Translations under genes and position numbers: made by a program
Notes under the pieces: model-generated
Told to the model about the DNA's origin: nothing
The model's input: the letters and a program-made list of their open reading frames with translations, nothing else
Database searches by the model: none
In this document: piece by piece, positions 1-7,076 of the stretch
Layout of the letters: the number at the start of each line of letters is the position of its first letter
Numbering within the stretch: the first letter of the stretch is position 1
NCBI GenBank assembly: GCA_013213875.1
Contig: JABSSV010000050.1
Span: forward strand, 1-11,318
DNA: 11,318 bases
Reading direction: 5' to 3'
Source: Lysobacterales bacterium
GTDB taxonomy: Bacteria > Pseudomonadota > Gammaproteobacteria > Xanthomonadales > SZUA-36

Positions 1-43
1 TCGTGAGGAGTCACGGGCGCCATCCCGTCTCGCACCCGATAGA

Positions 44-787
44 TCAATAGCCACACTCCGAAAAGCCACACACCTCGAAGGCCGCCGCGAGCGCCGCCAC
101 CGCTTCCTCGGGCGTCTGACCGGGCGCCATGGGTATATAACGCAAAGGCCCCAACTCCTGCCGCGCCAGCCCATGGCTTCCCCACTGCTCAGTAGCAAAA
201 TGCACTGCCGGTGCCAAACCGTGACGCAGAAAAAACTGCTGGTCATAGGCATTACCCAGCCGATCCACATCAATGCCGAGATCGCGAATGAACTGCTTCA
301 CCAGGGGCGGATAAAAAGAAGGTTCGGACAGGGACTGACTGCCGGCGTAGCCAAGAATGGTCTGGCCATCGAGCGTAAACTCATTGCGCTGGGCATGGCC
401 GCCGAAGTCGTCATGATTGTCCAGCAACAGCACCCGCGCGCCGGGCTGTTGCTGCAGATAAAAGTGCGCCGCCGCGAGGCCGCTGATACCGGCCCCGACC
501 ACCACCAGATCATAGGCCTGGGCATCCGGTTCCAGTACGGGACCCCAGTCCGTGCGTCCCTCGCGCGCCAGTTCATGGGCCACATCAAAGGAGCCCGCAT
601 GATTGCCGCGCAGACCCGTCAGAGCCGGCGGGTAATACAGCGCCCCCTGCTGCTCCGCCGCCAGTACCTGCTCGGCCAGCGCGCGCCCCGGCAGGAAACT
701 CGCCGCGGCTGCGGCGCCCAGACCATGCAGCAGGTCACGACGTGCAATGCGCTGGCCCATACCCAATTCACGGTCGTTCTTTTTCAC
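44..787 (-). pseudogene. Truncated Tat-exported FAD/NAD(P)-binding oxidoreductase, spermidine dehydrogenase-like
   Basis: This is the N-terminal part of a flavin-dependent oxidoreductase. The GTG start at 787 is supported by AGGAG eight bases upstream. Residues 13-40 form a twin-arginine type signal (RIARRDLLHG, then an Ala-rich stretch ending ALAEQ), so the protein would be exported folded. Residues 93-106 carry a dinucleotide-binding GxGxxG (VVVGAGISGLAAA), followed by an acidic strand end (LLLDNHDDFGGHA, 120-132) typical of FAD binding. The start (DRELGMG) and the segment after the GxGxxG resemble spermidine dehydrogenase-like proteins, which are usually about 600 residues long. Here the frame stops after 247 codons. 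The last eleven residues (from F237, Cys-rich) do not look like the family, and neither other forward frame continues it. The cupin gene lies 66 bases upstream, so the two are probably co-transcribed. It is likely a broken gene, but only 43 bases beyond the stop are visible. An unusual short protein remains possible. Confidence 0.72.
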
Positions 788-853
788 GTACTGCGCTCCT
801 GTGCGAACCTGTCGGGCAGGGCGTCAGACATGGGCATAGATCGCCACCCTGCG

Positions 854-1213
854 CTAGTCACGTTTGAAGGTCAGGTAAGCCTTACGGACCGTTTCAATCA
901 CTTCCCAGGTGCCGCGGCTGTTCTCATCAAAATACACCGTGTCGCCGGCACGTATGTCCAGCGTCTCACCCTCTTCCGGATGAAAGCGCGCATGGCCTTT
1001 CACAAAGGAACTGATTTCCGCATCCATGATCTGGCGCGTCCAGGTACCCGGTGTGCACTCCCAGATGCCCGCCTCGGAACCATCGTCGTGTTCATTGATA
1101 ATGAGACCACGCAGCTGCGAAACGGTCTCGGAAATGGGCAGTTCCACCGGACCCCAGTCATCCAGTTCAGCGGACGGAATATCTGCCACTGCCTTTACCT
1201 GTTTGATGCTCAT
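854..1213 (-). CDS. Cupin_3 (DUF861) family small cupin protein
   Basis: This is a 119-residue single-domain cupin. The pattern is that of the Cupin_3/DUF861 group: GIWECTPGTWTR at 49-60, a central IxxFVKGHARF at 67-77, an RAGDTVYF turn at 88-95, and the C-terminal GTWEVIETVRKAYL at 101-114. Members fold as a single beta-barrel. Related proteins include (S)-ureidoglycine aminohydrolase-like enzymes, but many have no known activity and lack a full set of metal-binding histidines. Here only two histidines (42, 75, 78 contain H) fall near the barrel motifs, so I do not predict an enzyme reaction. There is no signal peptide, so it should be cytoplasmic. The ATG start has AGGGG about ten bases upstream. 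It precedes the flavoprotein gene by 66 bases on the same strand, and such cupins often accompany amine- or polyamine-oxidising genes. That link is inference. Confidence 0.85.
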   Translation of the reverse strand: MSIKQVKAVADIPSAELDDWGPVELPISETVSQLRGLIINEHDDGSEAGIWECTPGTWTRQIMDAEISSFVKGHARFHPEEGETLDIRAGDTVYFDENSRGTWEVIETVRKAYLTFKRD

Positions 1214-1245
1214 TGACTCTTAACCCCTGTCTGTCCTGTGTTACT

Positions 1246-1261
1246 CGCCCCGTTCGGGGCG
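1246..1261 (-). terminator. GC-rich hairpin between DUF1254 and cupin genes
   Basis: A perfect short inverted repeat (CGCCCCG-TT-CGGGGCG) lies between the stop of the DUF1254 gene and the cupin start. A second small hairpin (GGGC-AGC-GCCC, 1299-1309) overlaps the DUF1254 stop codon. Neither is followed by a T-run on the minus strand. Each could be a Rho-assisted stop, a 3'-end stabiliser or a pause site, but is not a classical intrinsic terminator. Confidence 0.35.
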
Positions 1262-1308
1262 AAGCAACACCCTACAGGCTGCGCGCGCTCAGGAACAGGG
1301 GCAGCGCC

Positions 1309-2316
1309 CTATTCCGTGGCCATGGGCTCGGGAAAAGTCCAGGCACCGGACAGAAAGGCCTCCTGTGGCTGATAGAGGCGCACGATGTAATTCCAACCGG
1401 GCGTAATCGGCAGATAGTTGGGCAAGGAGGGATCACCGCCAAAATGCAGGGTAATGGTGCCGTCCTCGTTGTGGGCGGCTGTCACATCGTTAAAGGCGTA
1501 GGCCTGCTGCGGGTTGCGCTCCATGTAGCCCGCTGCGTTATAGACCGTGACAGACCAGAAACCGTCCACGGGCACCTCGCCCACCGTCAGGGTGTATGGC
1601 GTCAGACCATCGTTCTTTTCCGGCACCACGTTGATGTACATAGCGGCTTCACGGGGATTGCCACCCCAGCCATAGGCGGCCCCCAGCAGGTGATCAATAG
1701 GGTTGAGCTGATCCTGCTGTCCGAAAAAGCCGGAGATATCCGTTTTTGTCGATGCCAGCACGTTAATGGCATCCCGCACGCGGGCCAGCGAGACCGCATC
1801 CCAGTCGGGAACGTCAAAGCTGCCGACCGACGCCTGACTGGCCGTGACCTGATCCTGCAGGGCATTGGCCAGACGGATATCTTCCGGATCAGACGCGTCC
1901 ATGAAAGTTCGTATAATCACGAAAAGATAGCGGGTGCCGATGTCTTCACGGGTGTAGACAAAGGTGCCGCCCTCATGCACGGCGGGCAATATGGAATGGT
2001 TCTGGTTGACCAGCATCATGGACTGGAAGCGGTCCGGAGACGCGGGTTTTTCAATGGTCACAGGGCTGCTGAGGTCGAAAACGCCGGCCGAATACAGCGT
2101 GTCGCGGTTCATGCGAATCACATCCTGCGCGTCGATCGGTGTGGGCTGACGAATATGCACAAAGCGCCCAAAAGCGCCCTGCTCCACATAGCGTGCGAGC
2201 GTCCTATCGGTCTCGGCGCGAACGAAGTTATCAACGGTAACGGTCTGCCCCGCACTGGCAGGCAGCATACCGGCCAGCAGCAGGTTCAGGGCCAGCATGG
2301 GGGTAAACAGGCGCAT
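1309..2316 (-). CDS. Secreted DUF1254/DUF1214 domain protein
   Basis: This is a 335-residue exported protein. The ATG at 2316 is chosen over an in-frame upstream start at 2364. It has GGAG seven bases upstream and starts directly with a Sec signal peptide (MRLFTPMLALNLLLAG, then MLPASAG, cleavage near residue 23). The N-terminal half shows DUF1254 features, including VIRMNRDTLYSAGVFDL at 66-82. The C-terminal part is DUF1214: PVDGFWSVTVYNAAGYM at 249-265, NEDGTITLHFGG at 283-294, NYLPITPGWNYIVRLYQP at 300-317 and SGAWTFPEP at 323-331. Proteins with this pair of domains are common in proteobacteria as periplasmic or secreted proteins, often annotated only by domain. No catalytic function is established from the sequence here. 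It lies 143 bases downstream of the second propeller paralogue and has its own promoter-like block at 2341-2369. That block is shared with the first paralogue (7075-7103), so the two may be expressed together. Confidence 0.9.
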   Translation of the reverse strand: MRLFTPMLALNLLLAGMLPASAGQTVTVDNFVRAETDRTLARYVEQGAFGRFVHIRQPTPIDAQDVIRMNRDTLYSAGVFDLSSPVTIEKPASPDRFQSMMLVNQNHSILPAVHEGGTFVYTREDIGTRYLFVIIRTFMDASDPEDIRLANALQDQVTASQASVGSFDVPDWDAVSLARVRDAINVLASTKTDISGFFGQQDQLNPIDHLLGAAYGWGGNPREAAMYINVVPEKNDGLTPYTLTVGEVPVDGFWSVTVYNAAGYMERNPQQAYAFNDVTAAHNEDGTITLHFGGDPSLPNYLPITPGWNYIVRLYQPQEAFLSGAWTFPEPMATE

Positions 2317-2340
2317 GGGGATCTCCGGCGAGGGTTTATT

Positions 2341-2369
2341 TGAGTATAGACCGCTCGCAAGCACCCGGG
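2341..2369 (-). promoter_or_regulatory. Promoter-like block upstream of the DUF1254 gene
   Basis: Read on the minus strand, TATACT (2343-2348) is a good -10 hexamer 27 bases before the start codon. The plus-strand pattern TGAGTATA-g-ACCGC-N9-CCCGGG recurs with identical spacing at 7075-7103, upstream of the first FG-GAP paralogue. There is no recognisable sigma-70 -35 hexamer at 16-18 bases. CCCGGG sits 15 bases upstream of the -10, so an activator or another sigma factor may be needed. Confidence 0.45.
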
Positions 2370-2411
2370 ATGTGCTCCGTTTTTAGGCTGGACCAGGCAA
2401 CCCACGTCGCC

Positions 2412-2431
2412 GGGCGCTGGCCGGCGCGCCC
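2412..2431 (-). terminator. GC-rich hairpin after FG-GAP paralogue B
   Basis: GGGCGC and GCGCCC are separated by eight bases (TGGCCGGC), about 30 bases past the stop of the 690-residue gene. The stem is strong, but the minus strand has no T-run after it. Weak support for an intrinsic terminator. Confidence 0.3.
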
Positions 2432-2459
2432 ACGAAAAGTTTTTGACCTTCGCGCCGTT

Positions 2460-4532
2460 TTATTCAACCTGCGGGATATTCAGAATCACCGTCGCCGCCG
2501 TGCCGTCTACACCGGCCTCTTTTAAGCGCACATAAAACGCTTCGTAGGGGCGAATGCTGGTCCGGCTCATACCCGGTGTACCGCTGACAGCCACATAGGG
2601 GTTGGACACATTGGGCTGCGGGTCATAGACCCAGCCGCTGGGTTCCACAAAGTTGCTGTCAGCGATAAATCGGGTGTCCGGGACGCCGCCGTCAGGCGTC
2701 TCAGTAACGGTCAGATCTGCGAAATCAAAGGCACGTGGAAAACGATTGGCTGCAATAACAAACCGCTTGTCCGCATCGGGAGAAAAGCTGCCGGTTTTCA
2801 GCGGTGTCTTGAACACCCTGCGCACGGGCCAATCCAGGGGCACGGCAAAGTCGCTGGGTATGGGATCGCTGGCGGTAAAAGTCGGCGGCAGCGGCCCGCC
2901 TAGCACATCCGCACCGGGGACAGCAAAATAGCGATCCTCGGCACTGATCATCAGGAAACCGTAGCGTGCGTGTTCCGGCGTTAGCTCCTCGCTGGGGTCA
3001 CGCATCTCAATAAAACTCCGATCGGGAGACCCAAAGGTCTCATCAAATCGGTAGATGCGAATTTTCGCGGTGTCGCCGATGTCGGGAAACAGCTCACCGT
3101 AGGTGGTGTTGGCGGGCAAATCGCAAGGCATGCCAATCAGCTGATATTGCGGTGGATCGGACCGCAAACGCGTGCCGAAACCACAGGGGAATTGATAGTA
3201 GATGGCGCGCCGGGCAGCTTCATTGGCAAACCAGAGCGCCTCCCGGGTCAGGCGAATATCGATCCCAAGATCACTCTCATCGCCATCAGGCACATCCGGG
3301 TCCAGGGAAATATCGACCACAATGCCATCGCCGGGGTTAGCGACGTTTGTACCAATCACATCCGTCAGCGGATCACGGAAGATACTGCCTCCGAAAGGCA
3401 CCACGCCCAGCGCCGCGGGCTGGCTGCCGGACACGTCCCCACCCTCGTTACGAAACAGGTCTGTGGTGAGCGTGTAGCTGCGATTGTTCTCCGGTCCGGT
3501 GACTGCCCAGGCCCGGCCGTTGGTGAGACTGGCACCGAGCAGCACCTTGGAAGACAGGGACACTTCCTGTCCTAACTGCTCCGTATCATCGGCATCCAGA
3601 AAGGTGCGCTGACCAGGTGCTAGATCACCATTACTGTCAAAGTCGTCAGAATTAACCACCAGCAGTCGGCCCGGCACGGTGGCATCGCTGGGATCGTCGT
3701 CATAGCCCGGCGCACCGGCCAGCACAAACGGGCTGCTAGCAGTGACAGCGAAGCCCAGATTTTCGTTTTCCGTGTCGCCGTCGACCACTCCGATCAATCG
3801 CAGCGCACCGTTCGGGTCTGCCGCACCGTTGATATCATCAGAGACGTCATAATTAAAAACCGAAATTTGCCCCGCGTTGGTCAGCTGGTTGCCACCAGGG
3901 CTGGGGTCATGATTGGGGGCGCCGGCTACGACCAGATATTTGTCGTCATCAGCACTGATACGGCTGATTGACAGGGCGAAGCCAAAGTTCTGATTGCGCT
4001 GATTCTGGGGCGGAAAACGACGCCCAAGCAGGTTGTCCTGTGGAATCTTGGCTGCCCAGACACCGTCATCGCCCAACGCATACATGTAGAAGGCGCCATT
4101 GCGGCGGGTGGAGCCGCCGGGGCGGCGTTGCGTATTCGGCGCCCCCACGATGAGCACCTCGCCGCTGGCCGAGGCCACCGCGCCAAAACGACCGGTGCTG
4201 CAGGTGCCGGATCGGGGCGCATCAATGACCTGCCGATAGAGGTATTCCATGCTGGCAAAATCCAGCTCATAGACAAACACGCGACAAGCCGGTGAGTTGA
4301 TGACGAAGGCCCAGCGTCCCGCGGCGGTAATACTGGTTCCCTCCACCCGATCACCGTTCTGCCGCTCAATCACCACGGCAGGATTTCGCGCAGGAACGCT
4401 GCCTTCGGCTGACGGGATCGTCAAAAACGCGCAAACAGACAGCAGTAGACCGGCGGCGAGAATACGGAACAAAGCCTGTGGAGCCACATTTGGCAATGGG
4501 TCTGCGGGCGGGTGCTTGTCATAGCGGCTCAT
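2460..4532 (-). CDS. Secreted FG-GAP-like repeat protein, paralogue B (690 aa)
   Basis: This is a large exported protein that I recognise only by architecture. Residues 1-44 form a Sec signal with an unusually long polar start and hydrophobic core ILAAGLLLSVCAFLTI (24-39). Residues 64-345 contain about five propeller-like repeats of FG-GAP type: CRVFVYELDFA near 83; GRFGAVASASGEVLIVGAP with GAFYMYAL (114-153); FGFALSISRIS with YLVVAGAP and GQISVFNYD (183-229); LGFAVTAS with FVLAGAP and GRLLVVN (259-294); LGQEVSLSS with LLGAS and GRAWAV (320-344). A conserved bridge follows (GGDVSGSQPAA, VVPFGGSIFRDPL, 364-389). The C-terminal module (590-690) has RFPRAFDF, NPYVAVSGTPG, SIRPYEAFYVRL and the terminal IPQVE. 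Four cysteines (83, 111, 450, 470) match paralogue A, suggesting disulfides outside the cytoplasm. An acidic loop, DFDSNGD at 297-303, could bind calcium and is absent in paralogue A. The start has only a weak GAGAG ribosome site. A surface-adhesion or scaffold role is a guess from the fold. Confidence 0.85.
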   Translation of the reverse strand: MSRYDKHPPADPLPNVAPQALFRILAAGLLLSVCAFLTIPSAEGSVPARNPAVVIERQNGDRVEGTSITAAGRWAFVINSPACRVFVYELDFASMEYLYRQVIDAPRSGTCSTGRFGAVASASGEVLIVGAPNTQRRPGGSTRRNGAFYMYALGDDGVWAAKIPQDNLLGRRFPPQNQRNQNFGFALSISRISADDDKYLVVAGAPNHDPSPGGNQLTNAGQISVFNYDVSDDINGAADPNGALRLIGVVDGDTENENLGFAVTASSPFVLAGAPGYDDDPSDATVPGRLLVVNSDDFDSNGDLAPGQRTFLDADDTEQLGQEVSLSSKVLLGASLTNGRAWAVTGPENNRSYTLTTDLFRNEGGDVSGSQPAALGVVPFGGSIFRDPLTDVIGTNVANPGDGIVVDISLDPDVPDGDESDLGIDIRLTREALWFANEAARRAIYYQFPCGFGTRLRSDPPQYQLIGMPCDLPANTTYGELFPDIGDTAKIRIYRFDETFGSPDRSFIEMRDPSEELTPEHARYGFLMISAEDRYFAVPGADVLGGPLPPTFTASDPIPSDFAVPLDWPVRRVFKTPLKTGSFSPDADKRFVIAANRFPRAFDFADLTVTETPDGGVPDTRFIADSNFVEPSGWVYDPQPNVSNPYVAVSGTPGMSRTSIRPYEAFYVRLKEAGVDGTAATVILNIPQVE

Positions 4533-4560
4533 GGGGCATCTCTCTGCTCTGTCGCGTTAC

Positions 4561-4674
4561 CACGTTGGCCCAGCCATACTGGCCAACTGAGCGCAAAAGC
4601 GGTCGCTGCATCTTCAGCGCGACACGCCATTGGTTTTGTGTGAGCGTCCCCAGCCAATGGTAGTAGCCAACGTG
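4561..4674. repeat. Nested inverted repeats in the paralogue A-B gap
   Basis: The outer arms CACGTTGGC (4561-4569) and GCCAACGTG (4666-4674) are perfect inverted copies 96 bases apart. Between them are three smaller hairpins: GTTGGCC/GGCCAAC (4564-4570 with 4581-4587), GTCGCTG/CAGCGCGAC with a two-base bulge (about 4602-4624), and CCATTGG/CCAATGG (4627-4633 with 4654-4660). The left outer arm also takes part in the first inner hairpin, so two folds exclude each other. It may be a structured leader of paralogue B, an operator array or the remnant of a small palindromic element. I cannot tell which. Confidence 0.5.
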
Positions 4675-4814
4675 CCATGGCGTCCTGTTACAGCTAAGAA
4701 CGCATGCTGTTAACCCAACCCGGCTCACAGTTATCACAGCGCCAAAGGCCCTGCGGTTTTAGTATACCAATCTGTCGCGCAGTGCGCTGAAAAGCCCACT
4801 CTGAGAAGCAAGTC

Positions 4815-4831
4815 GCTAGCGAGCCGCTAGC
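4815..4831 (-). terminator. GCTAGC hairpin after FG-GAP paralogue A
   Basis: Two copies of GCTAGC, each itself palindromic, are separated by GAGCC and form a six-base stem twelve bases past the stop of the 709-residue gene. On the minus strand it is followed by a pyrimidine-rich stretch (CTTGCTTCTC) rather than a clean T-run, so termination is plausible but weakly supported. Confidence 0.35.
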
Positions 4832-4842
4832 CTGTTGGCAAC

Positions 4843-6972
4843 CTACTCTACCTGGGGGATATAGAGCGTTACCGCCGGAGTTGGATCGCTGGCCACGAAC
4901 GCCCTGAGCGTCAGGTAAAAACCCTGATAGGGCCGGATACTTGCGGAGAAACCCGGCGTCGCCGTGATCGGCTGGTAGGGGTTGGCGGCACCGGCCTGTG
5001 CATCGTAGACATACACGGTGCGATCATTAGGCAGCACACCACTGGCCCCAAACAGGTTGCGCACGCCGCCCACCTCCATGATCAGGTCATTGATGTCAAA
5101 TGCGCGCGGATAGCTATTACCCACCAGCACGAAGCGATCCTCGCCCGGCGCCTTGGCCGGCAGGGTCGTGCCAGCGGCTTTCAACAGCACCGGCGCGTAG
5201 CGCTGCACGGAGGCTGAAAAAGCCAGGGGCGAAAAATCTGTCGCGGGTAGCGAGGGCGAGGCAGCGCTGGTGGTGCCCAGAAAACCTGGTAGTTCGCTAG
5301 CGCTGGCCCCCAAACCGCCCGGCACCGCGAAGTAGCGGCGATTCGCATAGATCACCAGAAAACTGTTGCGCGCCAAGGAGCCGATCGGCTCGTTCGGATC
5401 TGTCACTTCGGTGAAGGTACGGTCCGGATTGCTCTGATCGGGATCATAGCGGAATACGCGAACCTTGCTGCGCTCACCAATGGTCACCGTGTCACCATTG
5501 ATGGCCCCGCCAAATAGCTGCTGATAGGTGGTGCCGGCAGGCAAATCGCAGGGAATGGTCAGCAGGGTATATTGCCGGTCCGTAAGGCGTGTACCAAAGC
5601 CACAGGGGTACTGATAATAGACGGCCCGGTCGGCGGCCGCATTGGCGAACCAGAGCGCCTCACGGGTCAGGCGGATGTCAACGCCCAGATCCACTGCATC
5701 GGGATTCGTTGGCGGATCAGGAATGTTTAACTCAGCCGCCACATCAACGGGAATTGCGTCCCGAGGATCAAAAATAGTGGTTCCTACCTCATCACTCAAC
5801 GGATCCCGATAAATGCTGCCCCCGAAAGGCACAACGCCGATAGCAGCGGGCTGACTACCGGACACATCACCCCCGTCGTTGCGAAACGGTGCATCGACCG
5901 GTAGGTAGCTACGCCCCGTGCCGGCACCATTAATTTCCCAGGCACGGCCGTTGCTGACGCTGGCACCGAGCACTACTTTAGAGGACAGAGACACTTCCTG
6001 GCCCAGTTGCTCGGTTTCTGTAGCCGCAAGATAGACCCGGTCTGCCGGATCAAGGCGGGCGGTAAGGTCCGGTTGATTCGTATTAAAGTCCGTCGAGTTC
6101 ACTACCAGCAGGCGACCAGCATTACCGGGCTGGCCGGGAGCACCAGCCAGCACGAAGGGATTACTGGCGGTAACCGCGAAGCCCAAATTCTCGCTGGCCG
6201 TATCACCGTTGACCACGCCCAGCGGATTCAGTGCCGGACTGGTCGGTCCGTCATCGGAAATATCATAGCTGTACACGGTAATCTGCCCCGCATCGATCAG
6301 CAGTGCGCCACCACCTGCGCTGGGCACGTCATAGAACGGCGCACCGGCTACCACCAGATACTTGTCATCATCAGGGCTGATACGACTGATGGACAGAGCT
6401 GCCGCAAACTGTTGACCGGCCTGGTCCTGCGGTGGAAACCGCCGCCCCAAACGAAAATTCGGGCCCTTGGGAACCCAGCTCTTGGTTCCGCCAATATCGG
6501 TGAGCACAAACATGAAGAACGCACCGTTATCGACGATGCCGCGCTGGGTTGGCGTGCGTCGCGTGCCGGGCGCGCCGACAATCAACACCTCGCCGCTGGC
6601 CGAGGCCACCGTGCCGAAGCGCCCGGTACCGCAAGGCCCATTCGGACCACCTGGCGCATCCACACGCTGGCGAAACTCGTAGTTCATGGTCGCAAAGTCG
6701 AGTTCGTAAACGAACACCCGGCACTGCGGCGTATTGACCACGAAGGCATAGCGGCCGGCCGCTGTGATACTGCTACCGACTACCGGGTCTCCGCCGCCCG
6801 CCGGGGCGTCCGTCAATACCTGAAGCGGCTGCCGGGCTGGCAGCGGTTCACTGGCCTGAATCGTCATCGCAGAGAAGCAACACGCCACTAGCCAGATGCA
6901 ACGGGACCACGACCGGCATAGCCTGGCCCGCGGAGCGGCCCGGTCAAAAGAAACGATGTCTGTGCGCAACAT
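4843..6972 (-). CDS. Secreted FG-GAP-like repeat protein, paralogue A (709 aa)
   Basis: This is the tandem relative of the 690-residue protein downstream, with the same domain order throughout. The ATG has a strong GGAGG seven bases upstream. A Sec signal with an Arg-rich start and core CIWLVACCFSAM (25-36) probably ends at IQA (40). A lipobox-like LVAC lies inside it, but the hydrophobic part before it is short. The repeats are CRVFVYELDFA near 84; GRFGTVASASGEVLIVGAP with GAFFMFVL (117-157); FAAALSISRIS with YLVVAGAP and GQITVYSYD (189-237); LGFAVTAS with FVLAGAP and GRLLVVN (263-292); LGQEVSLSS with VLGAS and GRAWEIN (323-348). The bridge GGDVSGSQPAA/VVPFGGSIYRDPL (367-392) is nearly identical to paralogue B. 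The C-terminal module (613-709) reads RFVLVGNSYPRAFDI, VYVYDAQ, NPYQPITATPG, SIRPYQGFYLTL and ends IPQVE. It recalls the GNPYPS/PxQGFF C-terminal modules of some secreted proteins. Cysteines 84, 114, 457 and 475 are shared. The function is unknown; an extracellular or periplasmic location is well supported. Confidence 0.87.
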   Translation of the reverse strand: MLRTDIVSFDRAAPRARLCRSWSRCIWLVACCFSAMTIQASEPLPARQPLQVLTDAPAGGGDPVVGSSITAAGRYAFVVNTPQCRVFVYELDFATMNYEFRQRVDAPGGPNGPCGTGRFGTVASASGEVLIVGAPGTRRTPTQRGIVDNGAFFMFVLTDIGGTKSWVPKGPNFRLGRRFPPQDQAGQQFAAALSISRISPDDDKYLVVAGAPFYDVPSAGGGALLIDAGQITVYSYDISDDGPTSPALNPLGVVNGDTASENLGFAVTASNPFVLAGAPGQPGNAGRLLVVNSTDFNTNQPDLTARLDPADRVYLAATETEQLGQEVSLSSKVVLGASVSNGRAWEINGAGTGRSYLPVDAPFRNDGGDVSGSQPAAIGVVPFGGSIYRDPLSDEVGTTIFDPRDAIPVDVAAELNIPDPPTNPDAVDLGVDIRLTREALWFANAAADRAVYYQYPCGFGTRLTDRQYTLLTIPCDLPAGTTYQQLFGGAINGDTVTIGERSKVRVFRYDPDQSNPDRTFTEVTDPNEPIGSLARNSFLVIYANRRYFAVPGGLGASASELPGFLGTTSAASPSLPATDFSPLAFSASVQRYAPVLLKAAGTTLPAKAPGEDRFVLVGNSYPRAFDINDLIMEVGGVRNLFGASGVLPNDRTVYVYDAQAGAANPYQPITATPGFSASIRPYQGFYLTLRAFVASDPTPAVTLYIPQVE

Positions 6973-7047
6973 GGGGACCTCCGTTGCCTTCTTGCCTGTC
7001 TTGCCATTTCGACCCGGCTATCGCGACCCCCTTTCGCGACGGGCATG

Positions 7048-7076
7048 CAGGATACGAGTATGGCTTACGTGTCCTG
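7048..7076. promoter_or_regulatory. Operator-like inverted repeat at the paralogue A transcription start
   Basis: CAGGATACG (7048-7056) and CGTGTCCTG (7068-7076) are inverted copies with one mismatch, separated by eleven bases. The right arm touches the TATACT -10 candidate at 7077-7082, so a bound protein would block initiation. It could instead be a hairpin at the 5' end of the transcript. Confidence 0.4.

Larger units (their letters stand above)
4533..4842 (-). promoter_or_regulatory. 310-base intergenic leader of paralogue B
   Basis: No convincing gene lies here. From the paralogue A stop toward the paralogue B start it holds a GCTAGC hairpin (4815-4831), a candidate -10 TATACT on the minus strand (4761-4766, preceded by TTGG, no clear -35), and the nested inverted repeats at 4561-4674. 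If transcription starts near 4755, the paralogue B mRNA has a leader of about 220 bases that includes the whole palindromic region. Confidence 0.4.

Noticed and set aside
173..2343. Long plus-strand open frames at 173-1216 and 1213-2343
   Set aside because: They run opposite to clear genes (flavoprotein, cupin, DUF1254). Their products are Arg/His/Gln-rich with no domain pattern, and the minus-strand products match known families.
4561..4674. Integron attC site or tRNA
   Set aside because: GTTGGCC does not fit the GTTRRRY core, the matching R box is missing, and no tRNA cloverleaf with T-loop and acceptor CCA can be drawn.
4519..4737. 72-codon minus-strand frame before paralogue B (GTG start)
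   Set aside because: It overlaps the paralogue B start, lies over the nested palindromes, has no ribosome site that I can see, and its product looks like translated repeat sequence.
6880..6883. Lipobox LVAC in the signal peptide of paralogue A
   Set aside because: The hydrophobic stretch before the cysteine is too short, the core continues beyond it, and paralogue B has LSVC, which does not fit. A Sec type I signal is the better reading.
6007..6891. 294-codon plus-strand open frame opposite FG-GAP paralogue A
   Set aside because: It is antisense to a well-supported gene in GC-rich DNA, its composition is not protein-like, and it has no counterpart opposite paralogue B at the same place.
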